DNA of 64,000 bases from Reticulitermes speratus (lineage: Eukaryota > Arthropoda > Insecta > Blattodea > Rhinotermitidae), in the NCBI GenBank assembly GCA_021186555.1, contig JAJKFL010000014.1, forward strand, positions 24,931,033 through 24,995,032, in the 5' to 3' direction. The translations under genes and the position numbers were made by a program. The notes below the pieces were generated by a model. The model worked only from the letters and a program-made list of their open reading frames with translations, was not told where the DNA came from and searched no databases. Below, piece after piece: positions 22,401 to 32,364 of the stretch (its first letter is position 1; each line of letters begins with the position of its first letter).

Positions 22401-24407
22401 AAACAAAGCTCAAATAATATAATTAGGTAGATAATTAGACAAAGTTAAACATAAGTGGTCTACGTAGTACATATATTTAATGGCGAAGGGGCTAACACCT
22501 TGAAAACCCGTAGGTAGTCCCAAGCAAAGAAGATGAACTGATTTCTTTAATATTTATTTCGTGCAATTGCAGACGATTTGTAAGGAAAAAACTGTCGTCT
22601 TACATTCGAATAAATATGGTGGCTATTCTCATTGGCTGTAAATCCTAAATCAGTATATCTTCCCTACATACATATACCTAAGAGCAGGTTTTTATCAACA
22701 GGAGATAAACGACGACGTAAATAACATTATGTTATCTGCAACTCTCACTTGTCACTTCCTGCCAGCTTACTTTAATTCATAAAATGTAATGGCTTTTAAT
22801 AATAAGAAACGGTCGACTGAACTTAGCACATATTGCTATTATATATCTCGCTCAAATAAGCGTCCTTGATTTGGTAACCGTGGTTTAAGTACAAATTACG
22901 AAATTCCTTATTACCTAACGTTGCATATCCTGATATCTCTTATCTGTCAGGTCCAAATATATTCTCAAAATGCCGTTCTACAATACCCCCAGTTAGTTTT
23001 TGTCAACTGAAATGAGACACCGGAACCTACTCGATGATGATAACAACGTGGGTAGTATACCTGTAATATATCTGTAAATGTGGATACTGCTTAAAGGAGG
23101 AAACACATTTAACGGATAGTAATATCGCTTGGGTTCGATTGTCACATCTTAGATACAAACTTGTTTATTTATTACTATTGCTGCTTATACTTGTGGTTTA
23201 TTTGGTGAACCTTTTAATTGCTAAGATCGTACAGCGTCGAATTAAAGGATATGGAATAATAAATGTGAACATACAATTAAGAATCTGCGGTATCCCAGTG
23301 CAAAATAGTTACTCGACATTTACGCAGAAGGGCCATAAAAATGTATAATTTCGGTCACACCGCCCATCCCTGGGCCGAGATCGTGGATTTGCAGCATAAA
23401 GAGAACGACGGTAGGTTCTTCAGTAAATGCCAGTTGCTTCCTGGCGGAAATTAAAAACTAGAAATTTCGCAATATGGGGACTCTCTCTCTCTCTAACCGT
23501 CATGTGTTCCAGTGCCAAGAAGTTATCCCCTTTTATATCTAGAGCCAATGTTTGGTAATTTCAGTATGTTCCGGGTGGAGATGAGGCAATATCACACATT
23601 CTTCTAAATGCCTTACAACAAACGTTATAACCCAGAATAGGGAATTTTCGAATTACTACAAAGTTTGTATGGAACTTTGGCTTTTCTTTCCTACCAGACT
23701 ACCAGAATTTCGCTAAAGATGTTTGATTATCCACACCAAACAAATAAATTGATCGACGCCGGTTACTCCACCATCGTGGCCTTTTTCTTTTATTCTGCAA
23801 TGGGATCAAAACAGGAGACAAATTTCTTCACAACGCACCACACAAAGCGTTCAGTAAAGCACTGGCTTCCGTAGTATTTAGCTGATGATCTGTAGGAATT
23901 CTGCCACACTGAAGTAGAGAGATGGAATGGAATTATTTCTCATAAAAAACCAAAATATTTGCAGCTGCATTACTAAGGGCACTCCAAGCGGCATACCGCA
24001 AAATCGAAATATTTCCTTGGTTCTCGTCAAGAGGTAGGAAGAAAAATAGTAATTTGAATTGCAGAAATATATTAAATAATGAGAGTTATATTTATATGGT
24101 ATTACTATGGTCAGTTCTCTGTATTATCACCATTATCATAATCACCAGTATACCACTACCACCAACACCATGAGTTATTCACATTATACACGCATTTCGT
24201 TCATATGCATGGGATGTACCAAGCTCCTTCCAACAAACACACTTGTAACTGAAATTTGCAAATTGGTCTGCGCAAAATGAAAGCAGTTTTTATTGTAATG
24301 GGATCGTGTCATTTAACAATTTACGAGAAGTGTCAAACAGCACTCCTTTTTACGTTCCTTTGTTGTTGCTGCTGCAGCTGTTGTTGACATTACTATTTTT
24401 ATTCAGA
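22401..24407. other. Two kilobases without recognised gene
   Basis: Nothing recognised except a CT microsatellite at 23483-23500. Open frames of about 70 codons (23139-23348 and 23665-23874, +) are AT-driven and have no splice context. Confidence 0.3.
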
Positions 24408-24660
24408 GTGCTCAGTAAGCCATGGGATGGACGATGTAGGAATCGGGGTTCAATCCCTAGTTGGGACAAAAGATTTTACTCTTACCCAAAACGTCCAGAC
24501 TGTTTCAGCGGCCCACCACCCTACTGTTCGGTTGTTACCGGGTGCTCTTTCTCCAATCACAAAGCAGATGAAGCTGACGCTAGCAACACACCTACATCTA
24601 GTCCCTAGGTTAGGAATGCGTGGGGCTATACCTCCACACTCCGATATACCTTCTTGGTAT
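24408..24660 (+). repeat. SINE family E, copy 4
   Basis: Head GTGCTCAGTAAGCCATGGGA with B box GGGTTCAATCCCTAG, body with CGTCCAGACTGTTTCAGCGG and AACACACCTACATCTAGTCC, and tail GGGGCTATACCTCCACACTC. This is the most complete + strand copy. The leucine-rich reading frame across it is a by-product. Confidence 0.85.
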
Positions 24661-24689
24661 GGTGCTTAATTAATCACACAGACATGAAC

Positions 24690-24735
24690 TTTAAGTCAAA
24701 AATAATAATAGTAATAATAATAATAATGATATAGA
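24690..24735. repeat. (AAT)n microsatellite
   Basis: About ten imperfect AAT/TAA units directly upstream of the family B SINE; the target-site duplication of that SINE begins at its end. Confidence 0.8.
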
Positions 24736-24743
24736 GGCAGAAG

Positions 24744-24997
24744 CCGATCCCAGTCTAAGGCGTGGGTCTACGGCCGCTCGCTTGCTGGGATTGTGGGTTC
24801 GAATCCCGCCGGAGGCATGGATGTCTGTCTCTTGTGAGTGTTGTGTGTTGTCAGGTAGAGGTCTCTGCGACGAGCTGGTCCCTCGTCCAGAGGAGTCCTA
24901 CCGACTGTGGTGTGTCTAAAAAGTGTGTGATTGTGAAGCCTCGAAAAATGAGGAGGCCTAGGCCCCCTAGGGGCTGTCGAGCCATAGGAAAAGCAAA
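24744..24997 (+). repeat. SINE family B, copy 3, with target-site duplication
   Basis: This has the family B sequence but lacks about 10 bases of the head (GGCCGTGCGG), which removes most of the A box. The B box GGTTCGAATCCCGCC is intact. It is flanked by ATAGAGGCAGAAG (24731-24743) and ATAGAGGTAGAAG (24998-25010), 13-bp repeats with one mismatch, which mark LINE-mediated retroposition. Confidence 0.88.
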
Positions 24998-25084
24998 ATA
25001 GAGGTAGAAGTATAGTTAATACTATTCTTTGTTTCTACACAACTGGGTACAATCGTCTTACGATAGTACACACATATGCGAGGG

Positions 25085-25285
25085 ACTGAAATTCATGCAA
25101 CCGACTCGCCGGAAAATCTGAAGGAAAGAGATGAGTAGACTGGAGGATACTATTAGAAAGGATGTTACGGAGATAAGATGTTAGGATCTGGATATATCAG
25201 TCTCAAAACAGGACAGAGCAACAACCCCTGTGGACACGGTTATGAATCATTAGGTTCCTCAAAAGACAGATAACTTCGTTACATT
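25085..25285 (+). pseudogene. Decayed LINE 3' end
   Basis: Fragments corresponding to RRWEDNIK-type and WI.LAQ..QW segments (RWRILLERML, WIYQSQNRTEQQ) precede GTGGACACGGTTATGAATCATTAGGTTCC. That matches the shared LINE end (GTGAATGCGGTAATGAACC, then TTCGGGTTCC). The tail is truncated. Confidence 0.55.
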
Positions 25286-25608
25286 TTACTCACAGACTGT
25301 AATATGAGTTTCGTGTATTTCTGAGATGACACACTGATTAGTTCTATAAGCAACACTAACAAAATGATAACTTAATATAGAAGTAGCCTTTTTGTGTGAC
25401 GTAGGGATGGCATTTTTGAAACCTATTTAGATGAACTGCAGGCTTAAGGTGATGTGTCTAAACTCTGTTGGATACAAACAAAATTATTGACTTCTCAATC
25501 CGCCAGTAAAAACACTGTTACGCACTGAAATCGAATGAATGAAATCAGCTTGAAAATTAAACAAGTATGGTCCAAATAATTAGTGCACTCTGGATGGGAC
25601 GTAGTTAC

Positions 25609-25800
25609 AGGCTTCGCTCTTCTGGGAATGTTACGCGGTGTAGGTCGGTAGTTGGTTACCAACGTCTTGGAACAGCCTGAGACCTTGAAGATGGAACGGA
25701 TAGACTGTCCCGAAACGTCAGCAGCGAACTACCAGCCTACGCCACGCAACATATCAGAAAAGCTAAGGTCTCAAGTACATCGCGGCGGAAGCCTGAAACC
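25609..25800. mobile_element. Inverted-repeat element family F, copy 3
   Basis: Outer ends CAGGCTTCGCTCTTCTGGG and CATCGCGGCGGAAGCCTGAA, inner arms GTTACGCGGTGTAGGTCGGT and GCCTACGCCACGCAAC. The centre holds TTGAAGATGGAACGGATAG followed by CTGTCCCGAAACGTCAGC, a hammerhead-like half (+) with C3 of the core changed to T. Confidence 0.75.
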
Positions 25801-27829
25801 TCTCAACCTAACGATATTTACTCATGGAAGATTTTACTGTGGTGTGGTGCAGAGTTCATGAAATACTCGTATAAGCTTTAATGGGCTTCGGCAGCAGTAC
25901 TCAGCACATGATTAACAAGCCATAGTCATTTTGTATAAAAACAATGCCATGAATTTTATATCTTCATTCTATAAGTTAATGAGCTTATCTGAAAGTACCC
26001 AAATGTTTATAAAGAAGATACGAAGTACATACGTCAAATAATTTATATATCCTTTCTCTGTGTCAAGTCTTGTTTTCCTAACATGCCTAAATTTAACGTG
26101 AAGTTTCCCTTTGAAGATGCCTTAGGAAATTCACAACATAAATACGCTTATACGTTCCCTCTCTTTGCTACGCCTCTTGCATTCCCCTGTGTTCACATCA
26201 ATTTGTGAATAAATTATGCTTGAAATAAAAATTTTATAACTTCAATTATGAACATTATCAAATATTTAACATTAGCTTGTCACTGCATGTTTGTAATTAC
26301 TCTTACCTTGATGTATGCGTATTTCACTCCTTAACGCTTCCGATATTTGACATATAAATGTATTATTAGTGCCTGCAATGACACGTAAATGAACTACATG
26401 TCAATGCGTTAAAGTTTATACAAAAAACAATAATCAGCAAACAATTTGGCAGATCAATAACAAGGTTATATAAACTCCACTAACATCTAAGCCGACCACT
26501 GGACGCGATCGTGAGGCAGTTTCAGACATCCCCAAGAGATTAAATAATTCCACGAAGCAGTTTCTTTCTTAGAAGATAATGGTCGCTCAGTAAGTAAAAA
26601 AATTATGCTTTTCACAGAATCAGAATGTTCAGGTACAACAGCTCGCCACTGAACTCGGCCTGCCAGTTGACCTCTGCCTACACCATATTCCCTTTAATTT
26701 CCATATAAATAGTGTCCATCAAAATTACGCCTAATTCTGCCACGTCATGTTTTTTCCCCTTCAGGTTTCTTCACCAGTTACATAAATTAATGTCTCCTAG
26801 TATGTCACATTACATAAAATTCAATACACATGAAAACGTTTCGAATAAACACACTGCCTCCATCTTCAGGTTAGGTTCAGTTAGCAGTTTCCCCCGCAAC
26901 GTTTTTACCTGTCTACCAGATAATACAAAATCAGATTTTGAAAGGCACCAACCATAACATTTACTGCTGTGAGCACCTCAAATCTCACAAAATGATGCAC
27001 ACACAATTTTATCTCTCCTTTGTTCTGAATATCTTACCCCATTTCAGGTTCCTGAATTTTCTCTATATAATCTACATTTAATGGCGAGTTAAAAAACGTT
27101 TCAGTGCTTTATCTTCAATTTCACATACGTCTGAATGTAGTGGATATTTGGAACAGGGATAACATTACCTTTCTAACAACCGTGTGCTTAGTCGTATTTC
27201 GAATTATGAATCTTATTTTAAAGCAAAACGACAAGCATGTGGTAGTAGAAACTGGGGATGTGACATGGAATATGTAACCCGTTAGCGCAGTAAATTTTCT
27301 TTACGTCACCCACCCAGTTCATTTCATGAGCAGGTTAAAAATATACGTTATATTATGAAGATAGGAAAAGGGTTCGGGATGGTGGAGAGACCCTTGTCAT
27401 GCTAAGACACCCCATATATCACTACGAAAGCTATTCCTGGATAACCAATACTAAGAAGGTGTTCTAACACAGGGGTCACAAATGCACACCATCTGTTGCG
27501 GACATAACGAAGTGTAAACTGCGCCCAATACGGACGGGCTCTCAGCGCTTAAGCTACTAAATCATGATAGTATCAGACGGCTGCAATTTGCAGTCCTGAA
27601 ATTTTCACTGGCAATTTCGAGAATCTTATTATCCAAAAGAACAGCACAATTCATGATGCACTTTGGCTCTATTCCCAAAGTGTAATTACGAATGGAACAT
27701 GAGCGCAGGCAAGATGATAACCAGGAATTACACCTGAGATACATGAGGATAGTCTACTACCAAACGCTACGGGGACTCAAGGGAAGATGAAAAGTTTATT
27801 TTATTTTGTTTTTTCCAGTTTCTTTGCAG
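25801..27829. other. Two kilobases without recognised gene
   Basis: No exon is recognised. Near 26836-26871 the - strand holds CTGAAGA, T, GGA...TTC, GAAAC, GTT, a decayed hammerhead-like unit. A polypyrimidine tract at the end (27791-27829) belongs to the candidate exon that follows. Confidence 0.35.
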
Positions 27830-28002
27830 GATCACGGGTTACTAATCCCGTGTATACGGTAGAGGGGATTTTCAAGGTGGCACTCTTTACTTGGGTGGAT
27901 GCGGATACCTCACACTGGAGACCTTACTGCAAACTAAATTACTGGCACATGTGTTTCGAATTTTTTGCCCTATTTCAAAATACGGGAAAATTCAACGTAA
28001 TG
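27830..28002 (+). CDS. Candidate internal exon, unknown protein
   Basis: A long pyrimidine tract (TTTATTTTATTTTG, then TTTTTTCCAG and TTTCTTTGCAG) is followed by 173 bases open in one frame and ended by a strong donor, AATG then GTAAGA. The frame takes one base from the previous exon and ends on a codon boundary. The peptide includes GIFKVALFTWVDAD, WRPYCKLNYWHMCF and ALFQNTGKFNV. It is aromatic- and cysteine-rich and unlike the repeat fragments nearby, which suggests a membrane or folded globular protein. I do not recognise the family. Neighbouring exons were not found. Confidence 0.45.
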
Positions 28003-29127
28003 GTAAGAGAACTGAACACAACGCTGTCTGCTTAGAAACAAAGAATCCTGAATGAAAATCGTTCCATTTAAATTAAAAATTAGAGCAATAGCTTTCAAAG
28101 AATTGAGTTGAAATTCGTGTAATTCTTTATGTTTACAATTCCTCTAATTAAACAAAAATAGCTACGTATATATAAAATAACATTGTGGCGCGTTCACGTA
28201 ATGTTTGTACCTCCTCGGCTAACCTAGCAGCCTGAGATCATTTTACTCCAAGAAAGCGCTTTTACGGCTACTTAATGTCGTCGGCAACAATATAAAACGT
28301 ACTGACTTCTCTATACGAAGTGTCGGATATATCTGCCCGATTTTAACAAACCTGTTCATAAAAGTCCTCAATATCAAATTTAAAGAAAATCCGCCCAGTG
28401 GAAGCCACGCCGGTACTTTCGGAGAGACAGCCAGATAGACGAACGGACGGACATGACGAAGTTAAAAGGCGCTTTTCGCGACTATGCGAACGCGTCTAAA
28501 GATGAATATATCTGAATGTGGCACCCGTAATAAATGTAACATATATTTATGTAGAAATGCCACAGCTATTGATTGCAGAATCCAATTCCTTTCTTTCGGA
28601 AGTCCGATGATCTGTACTTTAACGGAAATTAATTGTCAATCGCATGAAATTCTCTCTTTCACTTTTGTCTTCTTGGTTCCTGAAAATATATTTCAGCTGG
28701 AATTTATATTAAAGTTCTTTACTGTATTAAGTAAATAATAAAATCAAAATTGAAAAGTAATATAGGGTCTACTTGCCTTCTCTTCCTTGTCTGGTCTCTC
28801 CACTCAACTGTTAGTAATTATAATGCTTGACGGAACAAATATATTTACTGATCAAAAATAACTCACACCAACGTAAGTGATGTATATAATATGAAACTCT
28901 TTATCTAAATAAGTAAGTTTGTTTAGATTTTTGTTTGAAAGGGTTTTCTCTTCTGGTGAATAACTTCAAAACCTTACACCTTGCTTTAATTAAGACGAAA
29001 AACTTACTGAACTGTGCTTTCATTAAACAAAGCACTTGAATTACGACGCGGAAGTAAGGTCACATTCAATTTCAAATTCATATCCATAAACAAAGGTCAA
29101 GTTGTCCCAGTGCATTAAATGAAGTAT
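28003..29127. other. Stretch without recognised gene
   Basis: If the exon above is real, this is intron. Bases 28330-28500 resemble, reversed, the diffuse repeat at 6.4 kb (CAGATAGACGAACGGACGG). An 84-codon frame at 28484-28738 has no support. Confidence 0.3.
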
Positions 29128-29368
29128 GGGGGGAGTGGGCGTATAGCTCCACCCATTCTTAAACTTGGAATTTGACAAAGGTGAGTGGCCAGCTTTACGC
29201 TCAGGACAATTTACCCCCGAGAAAAGTGCCCCAGCTACCCACTGAGTAGGAGAATTGGTGGGCCCCAGGAGCCGGTTTGGACGCTTTGAATTATAGAAAA
29301 ATCCCTTGCTTCCGCCTGGAATTGAACTATGATTCCGCTGTTCAGCCCGTGGCCTAGATACTACACCG
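29128..29368 (-). repeat. SINE family E, copy 5, full length
   Basis: On the + strand it reads GTATAGCTCCACCCATTC, GGTGAGTGGCCAGCTTTACG, TTTACCCCCGAG, TTGGTGGGCCCCAGG, GGACGCTTTGAATTATAG, then the reversed B box (CTGGAATTGAACTATG) and A-box region. This is one of the best-preserved reversed copies. The 113-codon frame over it is incidental. Confidence 0.85.
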
Positions 29369-30009
29369 TATAAGAAACCCAACGCTTCCCATTCTGTGAT
29401 CTTGTAGCAGTATTAGTAGTAATTGCGAATAGGATAATAAGATGGACACTTCAGTCGGTATTTCAGTTCCCAACTATTGCCAAAACAATGTGCATGCATA
29501 CTCAGTGAAATCGTAATGTCAAGTTATAAGGCAGGTGATATTTTTCTGTGTAGGCTCTAGACTGAGATGGGAATTATGAGATTTTCCCGTTGAAATTTCA
29601 ACGGGTTTGCACCAGGAGATTCAAGTTTCTGAGATATGACGATGTAGGCCTACTTGTAGATTGTTATACAGTCACCGATGTTTCGGAGAAGCTTAATGCC
29701 GCCATATTGACAGAAATATATTTCTCTTGAACTATCTGAAGTTGGAGGTAGTACGCTCGTCCGTGTCGCCCGCAATTACGTATATTACCAATATACACGG
29801 TGTCATATCCCATCGTACTGGAATCTTCATCAACATCGCTGTGAGAACTTCTAAATCTTGCACGGGTTTATAGACCTACTAGCCTTAATAGTTTTTAATG
29901 GTGCTGTACTTTCGCATCCTACTGCTAGAGTTAGCAGATAGTTGGTTCAGCACTTTAAACTTTTCTCTACAGTCAGGCAGACAGACAGTGGGACAAACTG
30001 TCTTTTAAA
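29369..30009. other. Stretch with one decayed hairpin
   Basis: Around 29670-29705, ACCGATGTTTCGGAGAAGCTT followed by ATGCCGCC matches TCGACGTTTCGGAGAAGCTT at 40257 and is a decayed member of the hammerhead-like repeats with no CTGANGA box. Nothing else is recognised. Confidence 0.35.
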
Positions 30010-30074
30010 TAAGAAACTTACGTAACACCAACAAATGCGCTATTCTATATTTTATTCGTAATATCATTTACATA

Positions 30075-30118
30075 GGTCCTACATGTTTCGGCGTTATTAT
30101 CTCGCCATGTTCAGGAAG
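30075..30118 (-). ncRNA. Hammerhead-like motif, left arm, core mutated
   Basis: The - strand reads TTCC, CTGAACA, T, GGCG...CGCC, GAAAC, AT, GUA, GGAC. The guanine of CTGAAGA that acts in catalysis (G8) is replaced by C, so the copy should be inactive although stems II and I still form. Confidence 0.5.
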
Positions 30119-30532
30119 CTGACATCAATGTTTCTATAAAACTTACAGCATTAAAATAGGTCACAATAACCGTACATACGTTGTGGTATCAATAGTGCAG
30201 AATATTACAGGTTTTGGTTCAAACAGTATGCATAAATATAACAAAATTTCACCCACAACACCTCGTACAGTACTCACCATACAGGATCGGGATCCAGTTT
30301 GGGTCAAAGAAGAATAGATGTTTGTATACAAATATTTAATTTCAACGTAAACATTTATAATTTTTAACCATTCTAACAAACAAGATGTATTACGGTTTCA
30401 CCAAAATTATATTATATTTATGTACACTATTTTAAACAAAACCTGTAATATTCTGCACTATTGATACCACAACATGTGTACGCTCATTGTGACCTATTTT
30501 ATTACTGTAAGTTTTATAGAAACTTTGGTGTC

Positions 30533-30579
30533 AGCTCCCTGAAGATGGCGAGATAACAACGCCGAAACATGTAGGAGCT
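30533..30579 (+). ncRNA. Hammerhead-like ribozyme, right arm, core intact
   Basis: AGCTCC, CTGAAGA, extra T, stem II GGCG/CGCC with a 10-base loop, GAAAC, AT, GTA, GGAGCT. Stem I pairs perfectly for 6 bp (AGCUCC/GGAGCU) on either side of the core, and stem III is the minimal A-U plus C-G pair with loop AU; ACAUGU could also pair between two molecules. All conserved hammerhead bases are present, with GUA as the predicted cleavage triplet. The unpaired T after CTGAAGA departs from the usual consensus. This is the best candidate of the window. Confidence 0.6.
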
Positions 30580-30644
30580 ATGTAAAAGATAGTACAAATA
30601 AAATTCAGTATAGTGCATGTGTTGGTGTTACATAAGTTTCTTAC

Positions 30645-31011
30645 TGTGTCAATGCACGGAATAAGCAATGTAAATGTGTCTTTTAACGTTTTGTTCTTCA
30701 AAGATACCGTTCGTACACGAACATACTAACATGAAGTACGAAATCGAATTAGAGGATTGTTCAAGCAGCAAATATCAAATGTTGCGAAAACAAGTCTAAA
30801 TGGGGTGTCGGAAATACCATCTAAATCTACTTGTTACATTAAAACAAAATCTATCGTCCACAGTCTCCCGGTAGGCCCTTAACAGCTTAAAAACAATTGT
30901 ATACAATATGTTTAAAAACTCAGCGCCACAATGAAATTAATGTGTGCTTCAACATTCTTTCTGCGCCAGGCGCAAATACTGTTACATTAATGCGCACAGT
31001 ACTAATACTTT
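30645..31011. other. Stretch without recognised gene
   Basis: No recognised feature. Confidence 0.3.
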
Positions 31012-31597
31012 ATGCTTGTTATCATTCGGTGCAGGATCTTCTGTCTTCCAGTTTGCTATCCAAAAATACAAAGATTAAGTTATACAGAACTATAATTTTG
31101 CCTTTGTTTTGTGTGGGTGTGAAACTTGGTCTCTCACACTGAGGGAGGAACATAGGCTGAGGGTGTTCGAGAATAGGGTGCTGAGGAGGATATTTGGGAC
31201 TAAGAGGGACGAGGTAACAGGGGAGTGGAGAAGACTACATAACGAGGAACTTAATGATCTGTACTCATCACCAAATATTATTCGGGTGATCAAATCAAGA
31301 AGAATGAGGTGGGCGGGGCATGTAGCATGTATGGATGAGGGGAGTGGTGCATGCAGTATTTTATTGGGGAGACCTGAGGGAAGGAGACCACTTGGAAGAC
31401 CCAGGTGTAGATGGGAGAATAATATTAAGATTGATTTTCGAGAAGTGGGATGGGAGGACGTGGACTGAATTGATATGGTTCAGGATAGGGACAGGGCTCT
31501 TGTGAATGCGGTAATGAACCTTCGGGTTCCATAAAATGCGGGGAATTTCTTGACTAGCTGACGACATGTTAGTTTCTCAAGAAGGACCTTGCTCCAT
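31012..31597 (+). pseudogene. 5'-truncated LINE, ORF2 C-terminus
   Basis: The frame 31109-31468 stays open for 119 codons and covers the C-terminal region after the reverse transcriptase of a non-LTR retrotransposon: CETWSLTLREE, then [42 protein letters not shown] and a tryptophan-rich end. Upstream, 31020-31108 is the preceding part in another frame. The noncoding end (GAACCTTCGGGTTCCATAAA, GGGGAATTTCTTGACTAGCT) leads into a GTTA run. It shares this end with about 14 other pieces here. The clade (RTE, CR1 or Jockey type) was not decided. Confidence 0.85.
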
Positions 31598-31624
31598 TTA
31601 GTTAGTTAGTTAGTTAGTTAGTTA
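31598..31624. repeat. (GTTA)n microsatellite, LINE 3' terminus
   Basis: About six GTTA/TAGT units immediately follow the LINE end. Such short tandem repeats, in place of poly(A), are typical 3' ends for several LINE clades. Confidence 0.8.
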
Positions 31625-31639
31625 CTACTAATACTCTCG

Positions 31640-31902
31640 AGTTCAACTTCACTACGGTTTATGAATCCGTTCTTGTGCGATATGCCGCCACATCACCGGG
31701 CAGTCGGTTCCAACTTGTCGAAGTAACGTATTGCCTTCATCATCTTGGGTCTAACAGCGGAGAATAATTTCGGACCTCTAGAATCTCGGATCCCTAGACT
31801 CTTGAAGATCAAGGCACTAAGTTCTTGCTTAACGCCAGAAACCGTTGCCCAGTGACACGGCGTCACATCGCAGAACATCCTCAAGCACATCGCCGTGAAA
31901 AT
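31640..31902 (+). repeat. Decayed hammerhead-associated repeat (family F relative)
   Basis: The + strand shows TTGAAGATCAAGGCACTAAG, GCCAGAAACCGTTGCCC, GACACGGCGTCACATCGCAG and ACATCGCCGTG. It parallels 43672-43760 (TTGAAGATGAAGACACTAGG, ATACGACGTCACACCTCAG) landmark by landmark. The - strand frame with FCDVTPCHWATVSG first looked like an ankyrin repeat, but the match to the other repeat copy explains it better. Confidence 0.5.
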
Positions 31903-32065
31903 GCCAAGAGTGTCATGCACTAAGTCCTTCGCGTCTTCCACTGTGCATTTGCAGTGCTGCAGAAGGACACTTGCCCGTTTCTTTGTTTAGAATGAAATAA
32001 TTCAGACAATGGCCATTTATACGTACAGCGAATCTTGCAGAGTAATTACATGTTAACATGCTTAC

Positions 32066-32177
32066 ATTCAGACGCCGGCTGAAAGCGTGCCCATCAGATA
32101 TCTTCGTTGGGTGGCCAGTGCCGAACATGTAATCGTACTGCTTGAGGGCTGAATCTAATTTTGATGACATTTTGGCT
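32066..32177 (-). CDS. Weak candidate exon, unknown protein
   Basis: On the - strand an acceptor-like ACGTATTTAG is followed by 112 bases open in one frame and ended by a donor-like GAAT then GTAAGC. The peptide includes MSSKLDSALKQYDYMFGTG and HAFSRRLN. A second - strand frame, 32155-32364, also looks protein-like (GGRFQFGKIWRPIMSY). The pyrimidine tract before the acceptor is weak. I do not recognise a family; it could be a decayed gene or chance. Confidence 0.25.
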
Positions 32178-32364
32178 CTAAATACGTATCATTAACGAAC
32201 AAAAAGTCCGAAATAGTGATGACTCCAATAAGCCACGTTCGGAAAGTAAGTTGCATCGCATCCATGTTATCCAGCCGATGTAAATTTAGTTTATACGACA
32301 TTATAGGGCGCCATATTTTCCCAAATTGGAAGCGGCCGCCCACAAGGTTCCGTGAAGCGTTCAC

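Larger units (their letters stand above)
30010..30644. mobile_element. Long inverted-repeat element with hammerhead hairpins
   Basis: The left arm (30010-30223) and right arm (30431-30644) are about 214 bp each and close to 90% identical as reverse complements. They share AAGAAACTTA, CCTACATGTTTCGGCG, TTTCTATAAAACTTACAG, AATAGGTCACAATRA and TGTGGTATCAATAGTGCAG. The 207-base centre is unrelated AT-rich sequence. Each arm carries one hammerhead-like unit reading towards the outer end. This layout resembles inverted, truncated Penelope-like elements with their terminal repeats, but no protein is encoded here. Confidence 0.7.

Noticed and set aside
24306-24608. Leucine-rich signal peptide protein
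   Set aside because: The frame runs through a CTG/TTG-rich tract into a family E SINE; composition explains it.
31693-31941. Ankyrin-repeat protein fragment (VTPCHWATVSG)
   Set aside because: The same DNA lines up with the hammerhead-associated repeat at 43660 on the opposite strand, which explains it better than an ankyrin repeat.
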